A program made the translations under genes and the position numbers. A stretch of 64,000 bases of DNA, taken from positions 806,001 to 870,000 of the forward strand of contig CAVUMR010000001.1 in assembly GCA_963742715.1 (NCBI GenBank), given 5' to 3'. Shown here piece by piece: positions 44,755-53,811 of this stretch. Numbering within the stretch: position 1 is the stretch's first letter; the number at the start of each line of letters is the position of its first letter. The notes beneath the pieces are model-generated. The model worked only from the letters and a program-made list of their open reading frames with translations. It was not told where the DNA came from and did not search any database. Source of the stretch: CAVUMR01 sp963742715 (lineage in GTDB: Bacteria > Actinomycetota > Actinomycetes > Mycobacteriales > Micromonosporaceae).

Positions 44755-45558
44755 ATGACATCCCCCGTACTGGTCACCGGCGGTACCGGCACGCTCGGGC
44801 GGCTCGTCGTCGGACAACTGCGGGACGCTGGGCGGGACGTACGGGTGCTCAGCCGGCGACCGCACGAAAGTGCCGATGGCATCGAGTACGCCATCGGGGA
44901 TCTTTCCACCGGCGAGGGGATCGAATCCGCGGTGGAGGGAGCCGCGACGATTCTGCACTGCGCGGGCAGTTCCAGAGGCGACGAGGACAAGGCGCGGCAG
45001 CTGGTACGGGCGGCTTCCCGAGCGGGGGCTTCGCACCTGGTGTACATCTCCGTTGTCGGCGCCGACCGCATTCCGATGATGAGCCGGGTCGACCGCGCCA
45101 TGTTCGGCTACTTCGGGTCGAAACTCGCCGCGGAGCGGGTCATCGAGAAATCCGGCGTGCCGTGGACGACACTGCGCGCGGCGCAGTTCCACGACCTGAT
45201 CCTGATGGTGGCGAAGCAGGTCGCGAAACTGCCGGTCATGCCGGTGCCGGCCGGCTTAAGGTTCCAGCCGGTCGATACCGGCGAAGTAGCCGCGAGACTC
45301 GTCGAGCTCACCCTCGGTGGGCCGTCCGGGCTGGTACCGGACCTGGCAGGACCACGGGTGTACGGCCTGGCCGACCTGTTCCGCTCGTATCTGCGGGCCG
45401 CCGGCCGGCGGAGTCGGCCGATGGTCCCGCTCCGGATACCGGGCCGGGCCGCCCGCGCTATCCGGGACGGCGCCAACCTGGCACCCGATCAGATCCTGGG
45501 CACGCGCACCTGGGAGGACTTCCTGGCCGAGCGAGTAGCCGCGCGGATAAGCCGGTAA
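44755..45558 (+). CDS. NmrA-like NAD(P)-binding protein
   Basis: 267 residues. The N-terminal TGGTGTLGRLVVGQL is the NADP-binding loop of atypical SDRs, followed by VRVLSRRP for the phosphate. HLVYISVVGADR and a downstream FGSKLAAERVIEKSGVPWTTLRAAQF fit NmrA/azoreductase-type quinone or NADPH-sensing proteins. The catalytic triad is degenerate. Isolated gene; substrate unknown. Confidence 0.85.
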   Translation: MTSPVLVTGGTGTLGRLVVGQLRDAGRDVRVLSRRPHESADGIEYAIGDLSTGEGIESAVEGAATILHCAGSSRGDEDKARQLVRAASRAGASHLVYISVVGADRIPMMSRVDRAMFGYFGSKLAAERVIEKSGVPWTTLRAAQFHDLILMVAKQVAKLPVMPVPAGLRFQPVDTGEVAARLVELTLGGPSGLVPDLAGPRVYGLADLFRSYLRAAGRRSRPMVPLRIPGRAARAIRDGANLAPDQILGTRTWEDFLAERVAARISR

Positions 45559-45585
45559 CTCCCGGCCGGAGGCCTGCAGCGCGGG

Positions 45586-45663
45586 TTACGCCTCCTCGTC
45601 CGCAAGCCGAGGCGGGAGGCCGCGCTACATCTCTTCGTCCGCGAGCCGGGGCGGAAAGCCGCC
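45586..45663. repeat. 39-bp tandem duplication of a gene's 3' end
   Basis: 45586-45624 and 45625-45663 are near-identical. The second encodes the last residues and stop of the F420-type oxidoreductase gene (PPRLADEEM-stop); the first encodes RGLPPRLADEEA-stop in the same direction but lies beyond the stop. Confidence 0.8.
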
Positions 45664-46098
45664 GGTGGCGACCGGACCCCAGCGCTCGATCCCGATCCGG
45701 ATCAGGCACTTGCCCTGCTGGCTCATTGCCGCGCGGTACTCGTCCCAGTCCGGATGCTCGCCGGAGATGCACCGGTAGTAGTCCACGAACGCGTCCAGCG
45801 CCTCAGGTAGGTCGAGCACCTCGGCGGATCCGTCGACCTGGACGTACGGGCCGCCGAAATCGTCGGACAGCACGCAGATCGTGACCCGCGGGTCACGTCG
45901 GACGTTGCGCGTCTTGGCCCGCTCCGGGTACGTGGACACGACGATCCGGCCGCCGCTGTCGACGCCACAGGTCACCGGCGAGGTCTGCGGCCGGCCATCG
46001 GCGCGGGTGGTGACGAGCACCCCGTGGTGTCGCGGCCGGACGAAGTCCAGCAGCGCGTCGCGGTCCACCTGGTTCGCCGTCGCATAGGTCCTGGCCAT
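45625..46098 (-). CDS. PPOX-class F420-dependent oxidoreductase-like protein
   Basis: 157 residues. The split beta-barrel flavin/F420 fold is indicated by HHGVLVTTRADGRPQTSPV, GRIVVSTYPERAKTRNVRRDPRVTICV and YVQVDGSAEVLD. It resembles the Rv1155/TIGR03618 group, which binds F420 or FMN. No partner gene is adjacent. Its 3' end has a second, non-translated copy (39 bp) just downstream. Confidence 0.88.
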   Translation of the reverse strand: MARTYATANQVDRDALLDFVRPRHHGVLVTTRADGRPQTSPVTCGVDSGGRIVVSTYPERAKTRNVRRDPRVTICVLSDDFGGPYVQVDGSAEVLDLPEALDAFVDYYRCISGEHPDWDEYRAAMSQQGKCLIRIGIERWGPVATGGFPPRLADEEM

Positions 46099-46199
46099 GA
46101 CCGCAGCCTATGGCCGCAGCCCTGGCCTGGCCGGACTCCCGGCGAGCGTCGAGCCGCTGGTCTCCCGGCGGCCACGGGCTGTCGACCAGCCGAATGACA

Positions 46200-46235
46200 A
46201 AATGTAGGGGTACATTTAGTAGAACTGTACTTCTA
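46200..46235. promoter_or_regulatory. Two adjacent palindromes in an AT-rich pocket
   Basis: AAATGTA-GGGG-TACATTT (46200-46217) has perfect 7-bp arms. TAGAA-6 nt-TTCTA (46220-46235) follows at once. The pocket is distinctly AT-rich in an otherwise GC-rich window and lies upstream of the ATPase gene, so these are likely regulator sites and/or a promoter. Confidence 0.55.
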
Positions 46236-46257
46236 TATTTTGGCGGATCGCGTGAGC

Positions 46258-46376
46258 GGGAGGGTCGCGTGGGCGGGAGGGTCGCGTGGGCGGGAGGGTC
46301 GCGTGGGCGGGAGGGTCGCGTGGGCGGGAGGGTCGCGTGGGCGGGAGGGTCGCGTGGGCGGGAGGGTCGCGTGGGC
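46258..46376. repeat. Seven exact tandem 17-bp repeats
   Basis: GGGAGGGTCGCGTGGGC repeats seven times without interruption (119 bp), preceded by one degenerate copy. It lies 77 bp before the ATPase start. Copy number is likely variable between strains. Confidence 0.95.
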
Positions 46377-46453
46377 GGCAGGAATCACCTCGCCCAAGCG
46401 CGCGTTGATCATCAGCCGCGCATGCGGCGTGTACCAGCGGCCGGGGAGGTGAC

Positions 46454-47932
46454 ATGGACAAGCCCAGCGAGATGTTCGACCGGGACTTCGAGTGGTCAGC
46501 CCTGACCAGGTTCATCACCGATCCGCAGCCAGGCGCGACCCTCGGCGTGGTCTCCGGCCGCCGTCGCCAGGGCAAGACGTTCCTGCTGGATGCGGCGTGC
46601 CGCGCGACGGGCGGCTTCTACTTCGGCGCGACCGAGGCCACCGATGCCGAGTCGCTGCGGCGGTTCAGCGCGGCGCTGACCGAACACGACCGGCCGACCA
46701 GCCCGTACCACTTCGCCACCTGGTCGGAGGCCATCGACGCGCTCCTCGCCCTCGGCTCCGGTGCGCCGACGCCGGTGGTGCTCGACGAGTTCCCGTACCT
46801 CGCCAAGGCCAATCCAGAGTTGCCGTCGATCATTCAGGAGGCGTTCCGCCCGTTACGGAAGCAGCGGACGTCTTCCCGCGCCCGGGTGCTGCTATGCGGA
46901 TCCGCGCTGTCGTTCATGGGACGGCTGCTGTCCGGCAGTGCCCCGTTGCGTGGCCGCGCCGGGCTGGAACTGCTGGTACGGCCCCTCGATCACCGACTCG
47001 CGGCCGAGTTCTGGGACATCACCGACCCGCGACTGGCGTTGCAGGTCAACGCGATCGTGGGCGGTACCCCGGCATACCGGCGCGAGTTCGCCCGAGGTGA
47101 CTCCCCCCGTGGCCCGGACGACTTCGACGACTGGGTGGTGCGTACGGTGCTCAACCCGGAAACCCCGCTGTTCCGGGAGGCCCGCTACCTGCTCGCCGAT
47201 GAACCCGACCTGCGGGACACGACGCTCTACCTGTCCGTGCTGGGGGCGGTCGCGGACGGCAACGCCACCCGCGGTGGCATAGCGAACTACCTCGGCCGGA
47301 AAGCCACCGACATCGCGCACCCGATCCACGTACTAGAAGACTCCGGGCTCCTGGTGCGCGACGCGGACGCGTTCCGCGACAACCGACCCACGTACCGGAT
47401 CGCCGAGCCGCTCATCGGCTTCTATCACGCGATCATGCGTCCGGTCTGGGACCAGCTCGAGCGACCGGGCAGCGCGGCCCGGGTCTGGCAAGCCAGCGGG
47501 CGCCGGTTCGCCAGCAACGTACTCGGCCCGCACTTCGAGCAGGTCTGCCGCGACTGGGCGCTGCACCATGCCGACCCAGACCGGCTCGGCGGCCTACCCG
47601 CCCGCGTCGGGCACGGGGTCGTCGCCGAGCCCCGCACGCGTACAGGTCATGAGGTGGACGTGGTCGTGGTCGGTATGCCCAATGGCGGCAAGCCTCCGCT
47701 GCTCGCGATCGGCGAGGCCAAATGGAACGACCAGTTGGGCGCTGGTCACCTCGACCGGCTACGCCACATACGGGACCTCATCCACCGGACCGGCCGGTAC
47801 GACACGAGCCGCACGCGGCTGCTCTGCTTCAGCGGTACCGGCTTCAACGACAACGCCCGCGCCGCGAGGGGCGCCGCCGACGACATCCAGTTGATCGGCC
47901 TGCCGACGCTGTACGGCCAGGACGACGCCTAG
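46454..47932 (+). CDS. P-loop ATPase with DUF234/nuclease-like C-terminus
   Basis: 492 residues from an ATG with GAGGTGAC upstream. Walker A is GRRRQGKT (35-42) and Walker B is VVLDEF (D111-E112). A winged-helix region follows (GGIANYLGRKATDIAHPIHVLEDSGLLVRD). The C-terminus has the DUF234-type PD-(D/E)xK pattern: EVDVVVVG (E400, D402) then AIGEAKW (E421-K423). This is the archaeal-ATPase/DUF234 family, whose function is unknown; the nuclease signature suggests DNA or RNA action gated by ATP. No obvious partner gene. It is preceded by the 17-bp repeats and palindromes. Confidence 0.85.
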   Translation: MDKPSEMFDRDFEWSALTRFITDPQPGATLGVVSGRRRQGKTFLLDAACRATGGFYFGATEATDAESLRRFSAALTEHDRPTSPYHFATWSEAIDALLALGSGAPTPVVLDEFPYLAKANPELPSIIQEAFRPLRKQRTSSRARVLLCGSALSFMGRLLSGSAPLRGRAGLELLVRPLDHRLAAEFWDITDPRLALQVNAIVGGTPAYRREFARGDSPRGPDDFDDWVVRTVLNPETPLFREARYLLADEPDLRDTTLYLSVLGAVADGNATRGGIANYLGRKATDIAHPIHVLEDSGLLVRDADAFRDNRPTYRIAEPLIGFYHAIMRPVWDQLERPGSAARVWQASGRRFASNVLGPHFEQVCRDWALHHADPDRLGGLPARVGHGVVAEPRTRTGHEVDVVVVGMPNGGKPPLLAIGEAKWNDQLGAGHLDRLRHIRDLIHRTGRYDTSRTRLLCFSGTGFNDNARAARGAADDIQLIGLPTLYGQDDA

Positions 47933-48101
47933 GCGCGAATGATCAAGATTCGGCCCCGACGCTGTAGCTGTCGGCTGTGTCGTACTGCATGCCGGTCTGA
48001 CCGCACCAGGACCTGACGGCGCCACTGGCCGACCGTCCGATTGACAGCGGTACCGGGCGAGGGCTCCCATCATCATCACGGGGTCATCGCAGGGGGTGCC
48101 G

Positions 48102-48776
48102 ATGGACTACTCGTACGAGCAGGCCGTGTCGATCCTCGATACCGAGCTCCAGCAGGTGGAGCAGACGTTCCGGGGACTGTCCGAGGATGACTGGCAACTG
48201 CCGACGTTGCTCCGGCCACTGGACGAGAAACTGCCGCACTGGACGGTGTTCGAGCTGGCCGGCCACTTCGACATCTCGATCGGCCTGACCCGGATGCTCG
48301 TCGCCAGCCAGCAGGAGGGCCAGGTCGGGCGGGACCGGGTGAGCTTCTTCATCTTCTCCCGCGCCGAGGTCGCGCCAGTCGTCTACGACTACGCGTACAC
48401 GATGGTCGAGGGCAAGACACCCGCGCAGATGCCGGACGTACTGCGCGAGACGTTCAGCAAGACCATCTCGGAGTCGCGGGCCACCCCGCCGGCCGCGGTC
48501 GGCTCCGGCTACTACGCGCTCATGCGGCTCGGCGAGTTCGTGCCGAGCCGGGTGGTCGAGGCGGTCGTGCACGGCATGGACCTGACCGACGCTCTCGGCC
48601 GTCCGGTGATGGCAACCCCGGATGGGGTACGGCTGGCCGCCACGATCCTGGACGACCTGTTGGCCCGGCGTACCGTCCCGGGGCGACCGGCCGACCTGTC
48701 CGACGATCTGACCTGGATCAGGGCCGCGTCCGGCCGCGCGGACCATCCGGACCCGCGGCTGCCCCTGATCGGCTGA
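48102..48776 (+). CDS. DinB-fold protein, mycothiol-dependent maleylpyruvate isomerase type
   Basis: 224 residues from the ATG with AGGGGG 5 nt upstream (a GTG two codons earlier overlaps the Shine-Dalgarno). The four-helix DinB fold is indicated by LSEDDWQLPTLLRPL, WTVFELAGHFDISIGL with a candidate metal His, and VVEAVVHGMDLTDAL with a second His. Relatives bind mycothiol or use zinc in isomerase/transferase reactions. The substrate is not known. Confidence 0.85.
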   Translation: MDYSYEQAVSILDTELQQVEQTFRGLSEDDWQLPTLLRPLDEKLPHWTVFELAGHFDISIGLTRMLVASQQEGQVGRDRVSFFIFSRAEVAPVVYDYAYTMVEGKTPAQMPDVLRETFSKTISESRATPPAAVGSGYYALMRLGEFVPSRVVEAVVHGMDLTDALGRPVMATPDGVRLAATILDDLLARRTVPGRPADLSDDLTWIRAASGRADHPDPRLPLIG

Positions 48777-48781
48777 ACCGG

Positions 48782-49138
48782 CTACTCGTCCAGCACCAGT
48801 TCCAGCTCGAACCCGTCGCTGTTGAGCAGATGGCACGTCGCACCGGTGTCGACCCGTACCGTCCAGCCGGCACCGGTGGCGGCGTCCACCGCGGCGCGGG
48901 TGCCGCGTACCGCCAGGTGATTGAGTCCCGCGCGCATCCGGTCGTACGGCACGTCCCGTCGCAGGTCACGGGACTGTTCGAGCACGACGTACGACCCGCC
49001 GCGGCGCCAGCTCCGGCCGTCCGGCCAGTCCTGGAAGACCTCGCAGTCGAGAGCCGTCAGCACCGGCCCCCATTCGGCGCACGCGACCGCCAGGTCGGAC
49101 ACCCACAACTCGACGTGATGTACCAGCTCTGCGGCCAC
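48782..49138 (-). CDS. VOC (glyoxalase/dioxygenase) superfamily protein
   Basis: 118 residues from GTG. VHHVELWVSDLAVACAEWGPVL and LNHLAVRGTRAAVDAA give the paired beta-alpha-beta-beta-beta modules, with His and Glu (LELVLDE) as candidate metal ligands. Substrate unknown. Convergent with the DinB-fold gene (5 bp apart). Confidence 0.88.
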   Translation of the reverse strand: MAAELVHHVELWVSDLAVACAEWGPVLTALDCEVFQDWPDGRSWRRGGSYVVLEQSRDLRRDVPYDRMRAGLNHLAVRGTRAAVDAATGAGWTVRVDTGATCHLLNSDGFELELVLDE

Positions 49139-49243
49139 CGGCCGAATCTAGAGCGCGGGTCCGACAGGTCGGTGCCGGCCCGCCACCGCACACGATGGTG
49201 CCGGCCCGCGCGAACGCGGGCCGGCACCGTCACCACCCTCTGC

Positions 49244-51079
49244 TCAGACCGCTGGCGTCCCGCACTGCATGCAGAACTTCGCGGCACCCGGGATCTGCGA
49301 CCCGCAGTTGGCGCAGTACCGCATCCGTTGTGCCGGAGCGACCGGTGAACCCGTCGTCGGCGCCTCGGCCATCGGTTCCGGCGCCGGCGCATCCGGTACA
49401 CCAGAAACCGGTACACCAGAAATGGGTTGGGTGCTTCCGTCGGCCGACGAGAAGCCCGGAGCCGGGTAACTCGACGGTGCCATCGCGCCGGCGGGCGGGG
49501 CCATCGCGCCGGCGGGCGGGGCCATCGCACCAGCCGGCGGTGCCATCGGACCGTTCGGTGGCAGCGGACCGTACGGCGCGCCCGCGCCGACCGGCGATGC
49601 CATCGCGCCACCGCTGACCGGTGGAGCGCTCACCGGCGGACCACTGACCGGCGGACCGCTGGTGGGTGGTGCGCTGACCGACGGTGCCATCGGACCAGCC
49701 GGCGTACCCATCGGGGGTACCCCGGGCCCGCCCTGCATCGGCACGGTGGGCCAGCTCATCGACTCGCTCGGCAGAGCCGCGGCGCCGTAACCCGGACCGC
49801 CCGGCCCGGGCCCGAACACGACCGGACCCGCTCCGGCACCGATCGGCATGCCCTGCTGCGGGCGTGCCTTCCGGCGGGACCGGACCAGCAGCAGCGCGAG
49901 CAGCCCACCGCCGACCAGTACGACCAGCCCGCCACCGAGCCCGAGAATCAATCCGATCGGCAGCCCGGAGTCATTCGACTTGACGTCACCGAACTGCTCG
50001 CGCGCCTTCGCCGCCTTGGTCTTGTACTCCTGCGCCTGCTCGTGCGTGGGCGCCAGGGTCAGCACCTTGTCGAACGAGGTGATCGCGGCGGTGTAGTGCC
50101 CGGCGAAGTAGTCGGTGAGTCCCTTGCGGAACGTCTTGTCGATGTCCCCCAGCGACGGCTTCACGCCGTTGCGGGTCAGCAGCTCCGCCAGGTTGCTCGA
50201 CGGCGCGAGGAAGTTGAACGCCTGCTCCTCACCGTTGATCTTGAAGCTGTTGATGCCGACCACGCGACCGTTCAGGTCGACCGTCGGGCCACCGCTCATG
50301 CCGCCGGACAGGGCCGCGCTCGTCTCGTACACCGGTACGCTTCCGGAGGTCTTCTTCGAGCTGATCTGGCCGTCCTTGTTGGTCGGCTCGAAGCTCGCGT
50401 CGGTCACCTCGTCGGTGGAGCCGGGATAGCCGATCGACAGCACCTTGGTACCGATCTCGATGGTGTCCCGGGGTGCCAACTCGACCGCCGGCAGATCGGT
50501 GGTTTCCAGCTTGAGCAGCGCCACGTCACCCTGGCTCAGCGGCCGGAAGTCCACGACCCGCGCCGGGAGCGCCTCACCGGTGGTCTTGCCGCCGGCCGCG
50601 ACTCCCCGCTGCATGAACACCTGACGGTCCAGCGGCGAGTTCTTCGCCTGGCCTTCGAGCTTCCAGTTGGCCTCACCGAACTGCAGCAGCTTGTTCGGAT
50701 CGACGTTCGCGCCGTAGTAACCCTTCTGGATCGACTCGGCGACCGCGGCGGTCAGGAACTCGCGGCCGATGCCCTCCATGCCCGGGTCCACACAGTGACC
50801 GGCGGTGGCCACATAACCGTCCGGGCTGACCCCGAAGCCGGTACATCTGGTGGTGATCTCGAACGGGTCGCCGCTGTTGAACAGGGTGCCGTCCTCGTCG
50901 AAGACGTACCCGCTCCAGTGCTGTTCCAGATAGACCACGGCCGGTCGGGCCAGCGCGGCCGCCTTCTCCTCCGGCGTCGGCGTAGGCCTGGTGTCATCGG
51001 CGTACGCGCCGCCGGTCCCCGCGAAGCTGCTTGCGGCGACAACGGCCGCGACAACCGCAACCCGCCATCCAACTCTCAT
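49244..51079 (-). CDS. Membrane trypsin-like serine protease with C-terminal zinc ribbon
   Basis: 611 residues from MRVGWR; the longer upstream frame was rejected. A signal sequence (residues 1-26) is followed by a chymotrypsin-fold protease with catalytic H95 (TAGHC), D185 (GDVALL) and S262 (GGMSGGP). A TPR-like helical pair (about 314-360), a transmembrane segment (373-399), then a ~190-residue cytoplasmic Pro/Gly/Met-rich region with MAPPAGA repeats and a terminal zinc ribbon (C589, C592, C603, C606) complete it. Protease outside and zinc ribbon inside is an unusual layout. It is on the same strand as the vWA gene, 278 bp downstream of it. Confidence 0.88.
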   Translation of the reverse strand: MRVGWRVAVVAAVVAASSFAGTGGAYADDTRPTPTPEEKAAALARPAVVYLEQHWSGYVFDEDGTLFNSGDPFEITTRCTGFGVSPDGYVATAGHCVDPGMEGIGREFLTAAVAESIQKGYYGANVDPNKLLQFGEANWKLEGQAKNSPLDRQVFMQRGVAAGGKTTGEALPARVVDFRPLSQGDVALLKLETTDLPAVELAPRDTIEIGTKVLSIGYPGSTDEVTDASFEPTNKDGQISSKKTSGSVPVYETSAALSGGMSGGPTVDLNGRVVGINSFKINGEEQAFNFLAPSSNLAELLTRNGVKPSLGDIDKTFRKGLTDYFAGHYTAAITSFDKVLTLAPTHEQAQEYKTKAAKAREQFGDVKSNDSGLPIGLILGLGGGLVVLVGGGLLALLLVRSRRKARPQQGMPIGAGAGPVVFGPGPGGPGYGAAALPSESMSWPTVPMQGGPGVPPMGTPAGPMAPSVSAPPTSGPPVSGPPVSAPPVSGGAMASPVGAGAPYGPLPPNGPMAPPAGAMAPPAGAMAPPAGAMAPSSYPAPGFSSADGSTQPISGVPVSGVPDAPAPEPMAEAPTTGSPVAPAQRMRYCANCGSQIPGAAKFCMQCGTPAV

Positions 51080-51357
51080 GACGCGTTCCTCCGTGCCATT
51101 CGGTAACCAGGGCCCCGTCGGTGCGATCCTCCGCTTTCGCGAGGCGCCTCGGCAGGTTCTGGTCGTGAATAGGACCAAGGAACGCCGGCCTTTACCGTCT
51201 TAATTGTCTGTCGCTATCAGTTTTCTGGTTGAGCGGCCAAAATCAATGAAAGAACAGATTCACGGTGTATGCGGAATGCAATTACTTCTGTACCTGACCA
51301 AACCATCCCGCACTATTTGCCGCCCTACAATCCGTGTGGGCGTCGTCGCCGTTCGCG

Positions 51358-53661
51358 TCACCGCGCCTTGTGCGCGGCCAGGAAGATGCGGGCGATGGCC
51401 GACGCGAGGTCGCTCGGATCGGTGGACGGGATGGCCTGACCGCCGGTCGCCTTCGCCATCGCGGTCAGCGTGTCCATGTCGGCGTCCTGCCCGTACCCGA
51501 CCCCGAACACCGGTACCGGCTTGTGCGGATCGCGCAACCCGGCCAGCTTGCCGAGGAATTGCTGCCGGCTCATCCTGTACGGCGACTGCTCGTCCCGACC
51601 GTCGGTCAGTACGACCACCATCGTGAACGCGTCCTTCCGCCACCGGTTCTGCATGTCGTCGACGCCGCGCAGCACAGTTTCGTACAGCGGCGTACCGCTG
51701 GACTGGGGCGCGGCGTACTTCGCCGCCGCGGTCGCCATCGCCTCACGTCGGGTGGCACCGCCGACCGAGGCCGGGATCGGACCGAACGGCACCACACTGG
51801 TGTACGGGCTGCGCGGATTGCTGGTGTTGAACAGCCACATGCCGATGCTGGTCTCGTCGCCGTAGAGTTGCGCCGCCTGTACGCCGGCATCGCGCAGTAC
51901 CCGCGCTTTGGTGCTGGTACGACCGGCCTTGTCGGTCACCGGCTGATTCATCGAGCCGGAGCCGTCCACCAGTACGAGGACCTGGAACGGCACCACGCGG
52001 TACTTCGCCCAGGTGTCGACCGACGCCTGCAAGGTACGGCCGTCGCTCTTGGGCAGCGGAATGCTGGTGTACCGCTCGCGAAAGCCCGAGCCGGGCGCCT
52101 GCGTACCGCTGGCGCTGTCGCCGGTGGCCGCCGGACGGAAGCCGTTACCGCGCAGGCCGCTCTTGGCGGACCCGTTGCGCAGCTCGTACAACAGCCGGTC
52201 GGCGAGCAGCCGGCGGTGCGTGTCCGCGCGCGCCTGTGCCGACAGCGCGAACGGGTAGTCCGCCTCGAGCATCGCGTCCGGCGGGTACAGCGCCACCAGC
52301 GGTACCCCCGACTTCGCCTGCTGGTGTTTCCACAGCTCCTGTTCGAGCACCGGGAACGCGCCGACGGTGCGGGGTGCGGCGGCCGGGTCCGACTCGTCGG
52401 TGGCGTGGGCGAGCAGCGTGGCCTGGTCGGCGGTGGCGTTGGCGAGCCGGCTGCGGAATCCCAACGCGCGCATCTCGGCGATACCGGCGTCCGGTGTGGT
52501 GTGCGCGAGCGCGGACCGTACCGCGACCGCGGTGAGCAGGCCGGGCGTGGTGGTCAGCGGGTCCGGCACGCTGAAGTTGGGCAGTTTCCGCTGGTACGTG
52601 AGGCCGGCCAGCTCCGCCCAGCTCGGCTGCTTGTCCGGCCACCCGAGCTGGCGCGCCTCGCCTTCCGGCATCGCGACCACCAGGGGCGACCGGGCCAGCG
52701 ACGGGGTGACCGTGGTGAACGCCTGGTCCGCGCGGGCGGACGCGAGGCGAAGCCAGAGCGACGAGGACGGAATCCAGGCGTCCACCGAGCCGCCCGACCC
52801 GGCGCCGCCGCGACCGCGGTCGAGATCGCGCAGGGTCTCCCCCGGCTTCTGGCCGGTGACCGTGACCTTCGTACAACCGCGCGACATCGGCTCGGCCGCC
52901 TGCGCGATCCACGGCGCGATCTCCATCGCGGCGACCACCCGCAGTTCGGTGACCGCGCAGCCGGCCGCGGCCGGCGCTCGCTCGTCCCGGCGCCGGTCGA
53001 TGATCAGCGCGGCGACGGTACCGACCAGTGCGAGTACCACCAGCGCGGCCGCGAGCGCCAGCCACCGGGTGCCGCGGCGACGCGGTGGCGCGGACGGGAA
53101 CCGGGGGAACGACTCCGCGCCCTCGCCGGCCGGATCCATCCGCCGGTCCTGATCCATCCGCCGGTCCTGATCCATCCGCCGGTCCTGGTTCACCCGCGGG
53201 TCCGGCTCGAACGGGTCGACCGGCGCCTGCGGCCAGCCGCCACCGGGCTGGGCATAGGAACCGGCGGGCCGCCCGGCTCCCGGTTGTGCGTACCGGCCGG
53301 GGTCCGGCTCGGCCGCCGGCGCGGGGCGGGTCGGCCGCTCGTACGCGGACCAGTTCGGTGGCCACTCCGGCGGCCCGTCCGGGGTACCGGCCGGCGGCAC
53401 CCGCGGCGGGTACTCCGGCGGCGGGCCGTCCGACCCCCGCGGGTAGTCACGCGACGGCGGCGGGCCATCCGACGCTGGCGGGTAGGTAGGCGGCGGGCCG
53501 TCCGATGCCCGCGGGTATTCAGGGGACGGGGGTGGGAACGACGGCGGTGGATAGAGCGGCTGGGCCGGCGGAGTGTCCGGGGACGACGGCGGGTAGGCCG
53601 GCTGGTCCGGTGCCGAGTAACGGGGATCCGACCACGGTGTGCGATCACCGTCGTGAGTCAT
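51358..53661 (-). CDS. Membrane-anchored vWA-domain/substrate-binding protein
   Basis: 767 residues from ATG with GAAGGA upstream. The cytoplasmic N-terminus (about 190 residues) is Pro/Tyr-rich with an RRMDQD repeat; one transmembrane helix at 200-222 follows. An extracellular binding-protein-like domain (ELRVVAAMEIAPWIAQAAEPM) leads to a vWA domain with the MIDAS DGSGSM starting at D566, and a second metal-loop TDGRDEQS. This family of actinobacterial proteins binds unknown ligands. It may work with the protease downstream, but that is positional only. Confidence 0.88.
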   Translation of the reverse strand: MTHDGDRTPWSDPRYSAPDQPAYPPSSPDTPPAQPLYPPPSFPPPSPEYPRASDGPPPTYPPASDGPPPSRDYPRGSDGPPPEYPPRVPPAGTPDGPPEWPPNWSAYERPTRPAPAAEPDPGRYAQPGAGRPAGSYAQPGGGWPQAPVDPFEPDPRVNQDRRMDQDRRMDQDRRMDPAGEGAESFPRFPSAPPRRRGTRWLALAAALVVLALVGTVAALIIDRRRDERAPAAAGCAVTELRVVAAMEIAPWIAQAAEPMSRGCTKVTVTGQKPGETLRDLDRGRGGAGSGGSVDAWIPSSSLWLRLASARADQAFTTVTPSLARSPLVVAMPEGEARQLGWPDKQPSWAELAGLTYQRKLPNFSVPDPLTTTPGLLTAVAVRSALAHTTPDAGIAEMRALGFRSRLANATADQATLLAHATDESDPAAAPRTVGAFPVLEQELWKHQQAKSGVPLVALYPPDAMLEADYPFALSAQARADTHRRLLADRLLYELRNGSAKSGLRGNGFRPAATGDSASGTQAPGSGFRERYTSIPLPKSDGRTLQASVDTWAKYRVVPFQVLVLVDGSGSMNQPVTDKAGRTSTKARVLRDAGVQAAQLYGDETSIGMWLFNTSNPRSPYTSVVPFGPIPASVGGATRREAMATAAAKYAAPQSSGTPLYETVLRGVDDMQNRWRKDAFTMVVVLTDGRDEQSPYRMSRQQFLGKLAGLRDPHKPVPVFGVGYGQDADMDTLTAMAKATGGQAIPSTDPSDLASAIARIFLAAHKAR

Positions 53662-53811
53662 CCGGGTTCCTTCCGTGCCCCGATCGCACGCCGGGATCCA
53701 GCGCGGCCCCGTCTCCGCTCTGGTCCGACGTGCGTCTGTCTGTAGGTGCGGCAGATTACCGCGTCTGGGCAAGACAGTGACAATTGTCGATATCGACGGC
53801 CGACACGCCGG

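Noticed and set aside
46258..46376. CRISPR array
   Set aside because: The seven 17-bp units are strictly tandem with no spacers, and no cas gene is present.
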